A stretch of DNA of 9,409 bases from NCBI GenBank assembly GCA_028290765.1, contig JAQGJF010000402.1:1-9409 (forward strand). The letters are read 5' to 3'. Made by a program: the position numbers and the translations under genes. Each line of letters starts with the position of its first letter. Positions within the stretch are counted from its first letter, which is position 1. The notes beneath the pieces were generated by a model. That model did not search any database and was not told the DNA's origin. It saw nothing but the letters and a program-made list of their open reading frames with translations. This document shows positions 1 through 6,571 of the stretch, piece after piece. This stretch comes from Tardiphaga sp. GTDB lineage: Bacteria > Pseudomonadota > Alphaproteobacteria > Rhizobiales > Xanthobacteraceae.

Positions 1-282
1 AGTTTCGACGCGCTGTTCCGGCTGGTCGATGCCGAAATGGGCCTCGGGGTGGTTCCGTTGGAGATCCTTCGCGACCGTTACGGCCTGGAAAAGTTCGTCT
101 CGATCCCGCTCGATGAACCCTGGGCGACGCGCGACCTGGTCATGGGCGTGCGCGATTACAAATCGCTGCCGCCGGTCACCAAAATGCTGGTGGATCATCT
201 GCGGACGGCCCCTGCCGGGGCTGCGTCGAAGGAGAAGCGTGGTGTCTCGGAGCGGCTGGCGGTGGTCTCAAGCCGGGGCTGA
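1..282 (+). CDS. LysR-family transcriptional regulator, C-terminal fragment (5' end outside window)
   Basis: About 93 residues of an open frame that enters from the left edge and ends at TGA 280-282. The visible part resembles the end of a LysR substrate-binding domain: a hydrophobic G-L-G-V-V-P-L strand at about residues 14-20, an I-P-L-D-E-P-W segment with a following R-D-L-V strand, and a final helix of the form P-P-V-T-K-M-L-V-D-H-L. The last 25 or so residues are a low-complexity, charged tail. The N-terminal winged-helix DNA-binding domain is not in the window. LysR proteins usually respond to a small-molecule ligand and often control neighbouring genes. This one is co-directional with the leuC-like gene and ends about 150 bp before it, so control of that operon is plausible but inferred. 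The family call is fairly secure; the ligand is unknown. Confidence 0.8.
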   Translation, partial: SFDALFRLVDAEMGLGVVPLEILRDRYGLEKFVSIPLDEPWATRDLVMGVRDYKSLPPVTKMLVDHLRTAPAGAASKEKRGVSERLAVVSSRG

Positions 283-430
283 CATCGCGAGGCGGCACGC
301 CTGCCATCGCGGCCGGCGATGGCGTGCTGTCCAACCGTCACTGCACATTCCAAAAAGCCAACTCTAGACTGTCGACAAGACGTCACGCGAAAGCGACGGC
401 ACAAAGATGCCGGACAGGGAGGATAGCGGG
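283..430. other. Intergenic region between the LysR gene and leuC-like gene
   Basis: A 148-bp interval. It contains a hairpin, GCCATCGC 303-310 paired with GCGATGGC 316-323 around GGCCG, extendable through a bulge by GCACGC 295-300 with GCGTGC 322-327. No U-run follows, so an intrinsic terminator for the LysR gene is doubtful. The 8-bp palindrome TGTCGACA at 370-377, 54 nt before the TTG start, is a possible operator half of the leuC promoter region. I could not identify a convincing -35/-10 pair. Confidence 0.4.
416..423 (+). promoter_or_regulatory. Ribosome binding site that selects a TTG start for the leuC-like gene
   Basis: AGGGAGGA is a near-perfect Shine-Dalgarno sequence, 7 nt before TTG 431. 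It lies inside the coding region if the upstream ATG 407 were used, and ATG 407 has no comparable purine tract before it. Starting at TTG 431 also puts the three cluster cysteines at residues 349, 409 and 412, close to 347, 407 and 410 in E. coli LeuC (E. coli numbers from memory), and gives an N-terminus of family length. Confidence 0.65.
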
Positions 431-1840
431 TTGGAAAAGCACGGCAGAACCCTGCTGGCCAAGATTTGGGACCAGCATGTCATCGCGCATCTCAGCGAGG
501 ACACCGATCTCCTCCATGTCGATCGGCATCTGCTGCACGATCTCGGTGGCTCGCGTGGCCTGATCGATCTCAAAAGCCGCGGCCTGCCGGTCCACAACCC
601 GGAACTGACCTTTGCGACACCGGACCACGCGATTTCGACGCAGAAGCAGCGCGCCGGCACCATCAAGACCGGACAGGAACTGCTGGCAGCGCTGCGGGTC
701 GAGACGACGGCCAGCGGCATCGCATTGTTCGACATCGATCAGCCCGGCCAGGGCATCGTCCACGTCATCGGACCCGAACTCGGGCTGAGCCTTCCCGGCG
801 CACTGATCGTCTGCGGCGACAGCCATACCTGCACCCATGGCGGCCTCGGCGCGTTCGCCTTCGGCATCGGTTCGAGCGAGCTGACCCATGTGCTGGCGAC
901 GCAGGCGATCATCCAGCGCCGGCCCAAAACCATGCGCGTCAAATTCGAAGGTAGGCTGCCGTTTGGCGTCACCGCCAAGGATCTCATCCTGGCGCTGATC
1001 GGCCACATCGGGGCGGCGGGCGGCACCGGCTACGCCGTCGAATATGCCGGCAGCGCGATCCGCGACATGCCGGTCGAAGGCCGGCTGACCATCTGTAATC
1101 TGTCGATCGAGCTCGGCGCCAAGATGGGCATGGTGGCGCCGGACGACAAAACCTATGAATTCCTGCAAGGCAGGACCTATGCGCCGAAAGGTGAGATGTG
1201 GCAGCGGGCGGTGGCGGCCTGGCGGCACTTGCCGAGCGATCCCGATGCGGTGTTCGACCGCGAAGTGGTGATCGATGTCGAGGCCATCATTCCGCAGATC
1301 ACCTGGGGCATCAGCCCGGAGCATGTCATCGGCGTCGATGGCCGTATCCCCGATCCGAAGGACATCGCCGATCCGGCGCGGCGCAGCGCCATCGAGACCG
1401 CGCTCGATTACATGGGACTCAAAGGGGGCGCGCCGATCGCCGGCACGCCGGTCGATTGGGTCTTCATCGGATCCTGCACCAACAGCCGCCTGAGCGACCT
1501 GCGCGCCGCCGCCGCCATCGTGCGTGGCCGCAAGGTGGCGCCGGGCGTTCATGCCTGGGTGGTGCCGGGATCGGAGACGGTCAAGCGCGACGCCGTCGCC
1601 GAAGGACTGGACAAGGTTTTCACCGATGCCGGTTTCGAATGGCGCGAGCCGGGCTGCTCGATGTGCCTCGCCGCCAACGGCGAAACCGTGCCCCCCGGCC
1701 AGCGTTCGGTGTCGACCTCGAATCGTAATTTCATCGGGAGGCAAGGCCCGCGCGCCCGCACCCATCTGGCAAGTCCGGCGATGGCGGTGGCGGCGGCGCT
1801 CTCCGGCGCCATTGCCGACGTGCGAAATCTGGAGCGCTGA
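431..1840 (+). CDS. leuC: LeuC-like 3-isopropylmalate dehydratase large subunit (aconitase superfamily)
   Basis: Large subunit of a [4Fe-4S] hydro-lyase that isomerises 2- to 3-isopropylmalate or a related hydroxy acid in the cytoplasm, together with the LeuD-like partner encoded next. From TTG 431 it is 469 residues, the usual LeuC length (an alternative ATG at 407 would add 8). Visible motifs are F-A-T-P-D-H near the N-terminus, C-G-D-S-H-T-C-T-H-G-G in the middle, F-I-G-S-C-T-N-S-R with Cys349, P-G-C-S-M-C with Cys409 and Cys412 (the three cluster ligands), then S-T-S-N-R-N-F and G-R-Q-G near the end. All catalytic features look intact. It is first in an operon with leuD-, leuB- and ABC-importer genes, and no 2-isopropylmalate synthase is in view. 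Family is certain. The physiological substrate is not, since the cluster looks like a paralogous set and could act on another alkylmalate. Confidence 0.9.
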   Translation: MEKHGRTLLAKIWDQHVIAHLSEDTDLLHVDRHLLHDLGGSRGLIDLKSRGLPVHNPELTFATPDHAISTQKQRAGTIKTGQELLAALRVETTASGIALFDIDQPGQGIVHVIGPELGLSLPGALIVCGDSHTCTHGGLGAFAFGIGSSELTHVLATQAIIQRRPKTMRVKFEGRLPFGVTAKDLILALIGHIGAAGGTGYAVEYAGSAIRDMPVEGRLTICNLSIELGAKMGMVAPDDKTYEFLQGRTYAPKGEMWQRAVAAWRHLPSDPDAVFDREVVIDVEAIIPQITWGISPEHVIGVDGRIPDPKDIADPARRSAIETALDYMGLKGGAPIAGTPVDWVFIGSCTNSRLSDLRAAAAIVRGRKVAPGVHAWVVPGSETVKRDAVAEGLDKVFTDAGFEWREPGCSMCLAANGETVPPGQRSVSTSNRNFIGRQGPRARTHLASPAMAVAAALSGAIADVRNLER

Positions 1841-1841
1841 G

Positions 1842-2036
1842 ATGAACGCATTGACGCCGAGGTATCCCTCCCCCTTGCGGGGAGGGTCGGACGAGCTAAG
1901 CGGAGGCCAGGGTGGGGGTAGCCACGGGCACGGACTCACTGCTCGTGGCTACCCCCACCCGACCAGCCTTCGGCTGGCCACCCTCCCCGCAAGGGGGAGG
2001 GATAAGAAAGAGCTGCGGCAAGAGGGGGCGCGTTAA
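1842..2036 (+). other. Short open frame bridging leuC and leuD through the palindromic repeat
   Basis: A 64-codon frame starts at ATG 1842, one base after the leuC stop, and ends at TAA 2034-2036, one base before the leuD ATG. GGAG at 1831-1834 sits 7 nt upstream and could serve as its ribosome binding site. Apart from the first 7 residues and the last 15 or so, the frame is made of the repeat at 1863-2004, and its composition (Gly, Pro, Arg, Ser, His) is typical of translated GC-rich repeats. A functional protein is unlikely. Translation through it could keep leuC and leuD coupled despite the inserted repeat. This is not a confident gene call. Confidence 0.2.
1863..2004. repeat. Composite palindromic intergenic repeat (REP/RPE-like) between leuC and leuD
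   Basis: A nested inverted repeat of 142 bp. The outer arms, 1863-1887 and 1980-2004, are perfect 25-bp inverted copies. Each is itself a small hairpin, CCCTCCCC paired with GGGGAGGG. The inner arms, 1910-1926 and 1944-1960, are perfect 17-bp inverted copies around a 17-nt loop. Between outer and inner arms the two sides differ, and the right side holds an extra hairpin, CCAGCC paired with GGCTGG, at about 1963-1977. Such GC-rich palindromes are dispersed in many copies in Bradyrhizobium-like genomes. Transcribed, it would fold strongly and could act as an mRNA stability or attenuation element between leuC and leuD. There is no U-run after it, so it is not a typical intrinsic terminator. No transposase or target duplication was seen. 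Confidence 0.85.
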
Positions 2037-2037
2037 C

Positions 2038-2667
2038 ATGGCAAAACCGTTCACCAAACTCGCGGCGATCGCCGCGCCGATCATGCGCACCAACATCGAC
2101 ACCGATGTCATCATCCGGATCGACCGCATGATCGGCAATTCGATCCGCGGACACCTCGGCAAATGGGCGTTCGGCGCGTTGCGCTATCTGCCGGACGGCT
2201 CGGAAAATCCGGAATTCATTCTCAACCGCGAGCCGTACCGGCAGGCGGAAATCCTTGTCACCGGCCCGAATTTCGGCTGCGGCTCGTCGCGCGAGGCGGC
2301 GGTGTGGTCGCTGCAGGAAATGGGCATCCGCGCCATCATCGGTTCGGGCTTTGGCGATATCTTCTTCGCCAATTGTTTCCAGAACGGCATTTTGCCGATC
2401 GTGGTCGACAAGAAGATCGTCGATGGCCTCGCCGCCGACGTCGAGGCCACGCAGGGCGCCGGACGTATCAGCGTCGACCTCGAAGAACAGACCATCACCT
2501 CGCCTTCCGGCGAGCGGCATCATTTCGAGATCGATCCGCGCCGGCGCGCCGGACTGCTGGAAGGCCTCGACGAAATCCAGCTCACGCTGCGGCGGGAGCA
2601 CGAAATCCAAGCCTTCCAGGCCTCCGATCGCGCGGACCGGCCGTGGATCCATTTTGCAGGAAACTGA
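2038..2667 (+). CDS. leuD: LeuD-like 3-isopropylmalate dehydratase small subunit, divergent SRE motif
   Basis: Swivelling small subunit partnering the LeuC-like protein; 209 residues, typical of the bacterial long LeuD type. The N-terminus has N-I-D-T-D-V-I-I at 19-26, and the core has N-F-G-C-G-S-S-R-E at 78-86, followed by G-F-G-D-I-F-F-A-N at 104-112. Two things are odd. The usual S-R-E-H-A reads S-R-E-A-A here, so the conserved His is Ala87. The substrate loop after I-I (residues 27-45) also lacks the usual K-Q-F-L and R-T-G pattern. Both suggest a subfamily with altered substrate preference, which is inference. ATG 2038 was chosen because family homology begins there and AGAGGGGG at 2021-2028 precedes it; a longer in-frame start at 1912 would only add translated repeat. 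The stop lies one base before the leuB start. Confidence 0.87.
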   Translation: MAKPFTKLAAIAAPIMRTNIDTDVIIRIDRMIGNSIRGHLGKWAFGALRYLPDGSENPEFILNREPYRQAEILVTGPNFGCGSSREAAVWSLQEMGIRAIIGSGFGDIFFANCFQNGILPIVVDKKIVDGLAADVEATQGAGRISVDLEEQTITSPSGERHHFEIDPRRRAGLLEGLDEIQLTLRREHEIQAFQASDRADRPWIHFAGN

Positions 2668-2668
2668 T

Positions 2669-3808
2669 ATGAACAATCTGTCCAACATGACCAAAGTGGC
2701 CGTCGTCGGTGGCGAGGGCATCGGCCCGGAAGTTACCGCGCAGTCGCATCGCGTGCTCAACTGGTTCGCCGCCCGGCGCAATGTGCCGGTGGTGCTGCGC
2801 GAGGCGCAATACGGGCTCATCCCGTATCTGGCGACCGGCAAGGTGTTGCCGGACGACACCGTCGAGGCGATGGAAGAGGCCGACGCCATCGTCTGGGGCG
2901 CCACCGGCGGTCCCGAGACCAAGGAAGTCCCGGCGGCGGCGCGCAAGGCCGGCAGCCTGCTGGGGATGCGCAGCAAATACGATCTCTATGCCAATCTCCG
3001 GCCGATCGTCGCCAATCCGGCGCTGGCGGAATCGGCGCCGCTCAAGGCGCATGTGCTCAAGGACGTCGACTTCGTCATCATCCGCGAACTCACCAGCGGC
3101 ATCTATTTCGGCGAACCGCGCGGCATCGAAACCCTTCCCGACGGCCAGCGCCGCGGCTTCAATACCCAGCAATACACCACCAACCAGATCCGCCGCGTGG
3201 CGCGCGCGGCGTTCGAACTGGCGCGCACCCGCAAGGGCCGGGTCTGCTCGGTGGACAAGGCCAATGTGCTGGAGACCAGCGTGCTTTGGCGCGAGGAAGT
3301 CATTGCCTTGCACGAGGCGGAATTCGCCGATGTCGAGCTCAGCCATCTCTATGTCGACAATGCCGCGATGCAGATCGTCCGGGCGCCGTCGCAGTTCGAC
3401 GTGATGGTGACCTGCAATATCTTCGGCGACATCCTGTCCGATTGCGCGGCGATGGCGTCGGGTTCGCTCGGCATGCTGCCGTCGGCCTCGCTGGGGCCGG
3501 TCGACCGCTTCGGGCGCCGCAAGGCGCTGTACGAGCCGGTCCATGGCAGCGCGCCGGATATCGCCGGCAAGGGCATCGCCAATCCGCTCGGCTCCATCCT
3601 CAGCGTCGCCATGATGCTGCGGATGACGCTCAACCGGCCCGAGGATGCCGATTTGCTCGAGAAAGCCGTCAATACGGCCTTGGCAGCGGGCGCGAGAACG
3701 GCCGATATTGCCGAGCCGGGAGCCAAAAGCATCTCGACACAAGAAATGGGCGACGCGGTGCTGAACGCGCTGGAAAAAGTCGCCGGCAGGGAGAGGGAGC
3801 ACGCGTGA
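2669..3808 (+). CDS. leuB: LeuB-like 3-isopropylmalate dehydrogenase (isocitrate/isopropylmalate dehydrogenase family)
   Basis: NAD-dependent oxidative decarboxylase of 379 residues, cytoplasmic. It would convert 3-isopropylmalate or a similar 3-alkylmalate to the 2-oxo acid plus CO2. Visible in order: G-G-E-G-I-G-P-E-V near the N-terminus (usually G-D-G-I-G-P-E-V), Y-D-L-Y-A-N-L-R-P with a substrate-binding Arg, R-E-L-T-S-G-I-Y-F-G with the catalytic Tyr, V-D-K-A-N-V-L-E-T-S with the catalytic Lys, the metal-binding Asp of Y-V-D-N-A and those of N-I-F-G-D-I-L-S-D, and the dinucleotide site E-P-V-H-G-S-A-P-D-I-A-G. ATG 2669 is preceded by AGGAA at 2658-2662, and an in-frame ATG six codons later is a weaker choice. 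The stop TGA overlaps the next gene's ATG (TGATG), so expression is coupled to the transporter. Tartrate or 3-methylmalate dehydrogenase activity is a possible alternative. Confidence 0.88.
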   Translation: MNNLSNMTKVAVVGGEGIGPEVTAQSHRVLNWFAARRNVPVVLREAQYGLIPYLATGKVLPDDTVEAMEEADAIVWGATGGPETKEVPAAARKAGSLLGMRSKYDLYANLRPIVANPALAESAPLKAHVLKDVDFVIIRELTSGIYFGEPRGIETLPDGQRRGFNTQQYTTNQIRRVARAAFELARTRKGRVCSVDKANVLETSVLWREEVIALHEAEFADVELSHLYVDNAAMQIVRAPSQFDVMVTCNIFGDILSDCAAMASGSLGMLPSASLGPVDRFGRRKALYEPVHGSAPDIAGKGIANPLGSILSVAMMLRMTLNRPEDADLLEKAVNTALAAGARTADIAEPGAKSISTQEMGDAVLNALEKVAGREREHA

Positions 3809-4854
3809 TGGGGACGCATTTCACCAGACGTTCGGCGCTGACCGTTATCGCGGGCGGGGCGACATTGGCGGCGGGCAGGGCACGGGCCGAGGCGATGTCC
3901 GGCCGCGACGTCTATCCGGTCGCCGTTCCGGTCTACCAGTCGCATTTCGTGGCGGATCGCGCCGGCTTCTACAAGGATGCCGGGCTCGACTGCAAGCTGG
4001 TTCAGGGCGGCAGCGGCGTTAAAACCCGCGAGATCATAGCGTCCTCGCAAGGTGATATCGGCATCGGCGACATCACCCATCCGATGCAGCTCAGCAACCA
4101 TGGCCGCGCCGGACGAGTGGTGATGCCGGTCGATACCCGCAGCAACTCGGTCTACTTCATTATCCGCAAGGATCTGATGGATCAGGGCATTGACACGCTG
4201 GAGAAATTCGCCGCCTGGAAGCGTCCGGATGGCCGCAAGCCGATCGTCTCGGTGTCATCGCTCGGCGGCACCAACCACGTCTGGGCCTCCTACTACATGG
4301 AGAAGATGGGCTTCGACGACAAGGTGACCTGGATCGGCACCGGCAACGTCGACACCATGATGGGCACCCTGAAGACCAGGCAGGTCGACATCCTGGTCAA
4401 CTCGCTGTCGGTCCTGAACGACTCGGTGGCGCAGGGCTGGGGGGCGCTGATATTCGACGGCACCGATGAGACCGTCTGGAACAAGTATATCGGCGGCAAG
4501 GTGCCGGTGACGTCGCATTTCACGCTGCAGTCGACCATCGACAAGGACCCGCCGAAAATGCAGGCTTTTGTCACCGCGCTGTGGCGGGCGACGCAATGGA
4601 TCAAGACGCATTCGGCTGCCGAAATCTACGACACCATCGAGCCTTACGTCGGCAGCACGTCGCGCGACGGCAACATCGCCGAAATCGCCTCGATCCAGAA
4701 GGTCACCGACTACGACTGCGTGATCGATGCGGCCAGTTTCGCCCGCGGTGAAAAGGTCTGGTTCCGGGAGATGACCGGCATCAAGCCACTGGCGATGGCC
4801 GAGATCATCAACACCAGCTTCATTGAAGCGGCGCGAAAGGCACATCCGACTTGA
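3808..4854 (+). CDS. NMT1/SsuA/TauA-type ABC transporter substrate-binding protein, probable Tat export
   Basis: Periplasmic ligand-binding component of 348 residues. The N-terminus has T-R-R-S-A-L at 6-11 followed by a short hydrophobic, Ala/Gly-rich segment and an A-R-A cleavage site after residue 27. The twin arginine suggests Tat export, so the protein may fold before secretion. The mature part opens with the pattern V-A-V-P-V-Y-Q-S-H-F-V-A-D then A-G-F-Y-K-D-A-G-L-D, typical of NMT1-like proteins. It continues with I-I-A-S-S-Q-G-D-I-G-I-G-D and a second-lobe V-S-S-L-G-G-T-N segment. GAGGGAG at 3793-3799 precedes ATG 3808. The start overlaps the leuB stop and the TGA overlaps the TTG start of the ATPase gene. 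The ligand cannot be read from sequence. Its place behind leuCDB suggests an organic acid related to isopropylmalate. Confidence 0.85.
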   Translation: MGTHFTRRSALTVIAGGATLAAGRARAEAMSGRDVYPVAVPVYQSHFVADRAGFYKDAGLDCKLVQGGSGVKTREIIASSQGDIGIGDITHPMQLSNHGRAGRVVMPVDTRSNSVYFIIRKDLMDQGIDTLEKFAAWKRPDGRKPIVSVSSLGGTNHVWASYYMEKMGFDDKVTWIGTGNVDTMMGTLKTRQVDILVNSLSVLNDSVAQGWGALIFDGTDETVWNKYIGGKVPVTSHFTLQSTIDKDPPKMQAFVTALWRATQWIKTHSAAEIYDTIEPYVGSTSRDGNIAEIASIQKVTDYDCVIDAASFARGEKVWFREMTGIKPLAMAEIINTSFIEAARKAHPT

Positions 4855-5678
4855 ACCTGCAGGCGGCGCCCGCGCCCGATCGAACGACCGAGATCCGGCG
4901 TATCGACGTCCGGGGACTGAGCAAATCGTTTCAGCTGGCCGGCACGGCCATCGAGGCGGTGCGCGACGTCTCGTTCGGCGTCCGGCGCGGCGAATTCGTG
5001 GCCTTGCTCGGGCCGTCGGGCTCGGGCAAGAGCACCGTCCTCAACATGATCGCGACCCTGGTCAAGCCGAGCAGCGGCCAGATCCTGATCGACGGCACGC
5101 CGGTGGTTCCCGGCAAGACGACGCCGAATGTCGGCTATGTGTTCCAGCGCGACACGCTGTTTCCCTGGCGCAGCGTCGCCGACAATATCGGCTATGGTCT
5201 GCAGCTGGCCGGTGTCCCGGAGGCCGAGCGCAAGGAGCGCATCGCGGCCTGTGCGGCGCAGGCCGGCCTGCAGGGTTTCGAAAATGCCTATCCATCGGCG
5301 CTGTCCGGCGGCATGCGGCAGCGCGCGGCCCTGATGCGAACGCTGGTGGTCGAGCCGCAGGTGCTGCTGATGGACGAGCCGTTCGGCGCGCTCGATACCC
5401 ATACCAAGATCGACATGCACGACGTGCTGCTGCGGATCTGGGAACGCGAGCAGCAGACCGTGCTGTTCGTGACCCATGATCTCGGCGAGGCCTTGACCCT
5501 GGCCGACCGCATCATTCTGTTCTCGGCGCGTCCGGGCCAGATCAAGGACGTCTTCGAGGTGGATTTCGCGCGCCCGCGTGACGCGGTGAAGGTGCGCGAA
5601 ACCCCGCGTTATGCCGAACTGTTCCAGCACATCTGGCACTCGCTCGGCGAGGAATTCGTCAAGGGGCGCCGGCCATGA
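4851..5678 (+). CDS. ABC transporter ATP-binding protein (NitD/SsuB/TauB type)
   Basis: ATPase subunit of 275 residues that powers the importer from the cytoplasmic side. All nucleotide-binding motifs are intact: Walker A G-P-S-G-S-G-K-S-T at 54-62, Q-loop Gln99 followed by the F-P-W-R segment usual in this subfamily, signature L-S-G-G-M at 151-155, Walker B V-L-L-M-D-E-P with catalytic Glu176, D-loop A-L-D, and switch His209 in V-T-H-D. The start is TTG 4851 within TTGA, overlapping the binding-protein stop. No ATG or GTG occurs in frame before the conserved core, so the TTG is well supported; translation probably depends on coupling, with GAAAGG at 4835-4840 as a weak binding site. The stop overlaps the permease start as ATGA. 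Confidence 0.93.
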   Translation: MNLQAAPAPDRTTEIRRIDVRGLSKSFQLAGTAIEAVRDVSFGVRRGEFVALLGPSGSGKSTVLNMIATLVKPSSGQILIDGTPVVPGKTTPNVGYVFQRDTLFPWRSVADNIGYGLQLAGVPEAERKERIAACAAQAGLQGFENAYPSALSGGMRQRAALMRTLVVEPQVLLMDEPFGALDTHTKIDMHDVLLRIWEREQQTVLFVTHDLGEALTLADRIILFSARPGQIKDVFEVDFARPRDAVKVRETPRYAELFQHIWHSLGEEFVKGRRP

Positions 5679-6544
5679 AAAGCCGCCGGCCCAGCACCGT
5701 GGCCTGGCAGGCGCTGATCTGCGCCGCCGTGCTGTCAATCTGGCAATGGGGCTACGATCTGCATGGCCGTTTCCCTTGGCTGGTGCCCGACCTGCTCGAT
5801 CCTTATTTCGTCTCAAAACCGTCCGAGATCTTCGAGCACTTTCTCATTCTGAGCTGCCTCAAGTCCAAGATGGGCGTCTTCAACGGCTGGGCCAATGGCG
5901 ATTTCGGCCGCTGCATGGCGCGCTTCGAGAACAACCTCTGGGTCGCCACCGCAGTGACGCTGAAGAACACCTTCTTCGGCTTTCTGACCGGCGTGACGTC
6001 CGGCTTTGCCGCGGGGCTGGTCCTCGGCCGTTCGGCCCGGCTCAGTGCGATTTTCCAGCCCTTCATCACCGCGGTGAATTCGATTCCCCGGATCGCGCTG
6101 GCGCCGATCATCATCCTGGCGTTCGGCATCGGCGACACTTCGAAAATCGTCACGTCCTGGATCGTGGTGGTGTTCCTGGTGTTCTTCAACACGTTTGAAG
6201 GCGCGCGGTCCATCGACGAAGGTTTCATAAATGTCGCGCGGTTATTGGGCGCCAGTGAATGGCAGATCACCCGCACGGTGGTGATTCCCTCGACCATGGC
6301 CTGGGTGTTCGCCTCGCTGTCGCCGGCGATTTCCTTTGCCTTGATCGGCGTCATCGTCGGTGAGTTCATCGGCGCCGAGCGCGGCATCGGCCGGCTGATC
6401 ATCGAATCGGAATCCCGCGCCGAAGCCTCCGGCATGATGGTCGCGGTCATCGTGCTGATGCTGGTCGGCGTCGCGCTCTCCGCCATGATCTGGCGCCTGC
6501 AGGCCTATCTGCTGCGCTGGCAGCAGCACAATATGGTGGAATAG
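5675..6544 (+). CDS. ABC transporter permease (SsuC/TauC type), with an extended first periplasmic region
   Basis: Inner-membrane permease of 289 residues. Hydrophobic segments lie at about 9-25, 97-118, 128-151, 158-173, 209-233 and 253-273, consistent with about six spans. The cytoplasmic EAA-type loop that contacts the ATPase is at about 182-206 (D-E-G-F-I-N-V-A-R-L-L-G-A then a conserved I-P). Between the first span and the next, roughly residues 60-88 form a stretch that looks about 20 residues longer than in SsuC-like permeases as I recall them; it carries Cys61 and Cys80, which might pair as a disulfide in the periplasm. The ATG overlaps the ATPase stop (ATGA). This is the last gene of the operon and ends 27 bp from the convergent hutH stop. 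Confidence 0.9.
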   Translation: MKSRRPSTVAWQALICAAVLSIWQWGYDLHGRFPWLVPDLLDPYFVSKPSEIFEHFLILSCLKSKMGVFNGWANGDFGRCMARFENNLWVATAVTLKNTFFGFLTGVTSGFAAGLVLGRSARLSAIFQPFITAVNSIPRIALAPIIILAFGIGDTSKIVTSWIVVVFLVFFNTFEGARSIDEGFINVARLLGASEWQITRTVVIPSTMAWVFASLSPAISFALIGVIVGEFIGAERGIGRLIIESESRAEASGMMVAVIVLMLVGVALSAMIWRLQAYLLRWQQHNMVE

Positions 6545-6571
6545 GCTGCCGTCGAACGCTCGTTGTCCGGT

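Noticed and set aside
295..327. Hairpin after the LysR gene as an intrinsic terminator
   Set aside because: The stem is reasonable but no run of T follows it, so termination cannot be supported.
383..1939. A 518-codon minus-strand open frame opposite the leuC-like gene
   Set aside because: It is antisense to a gene with intact aconitase-family motifs, and its composition (Arg, Gly, His and Asp rich) is typical of a shadow frame in high-GC DNA.
1863..2004. Palindromic repeat as a CRISPR array or insertion sequence
   Set aside because: There are only two inverted arms, no regularly spaced direct repeats, no transposase and no visible target duplication.
1912..2667. Longer leuD start at ATG 1912
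   Set aside because: The extra 42 residues are translated palindromic repeat. Family homology begins at ATG 2038, which has its own purine-rich leader.
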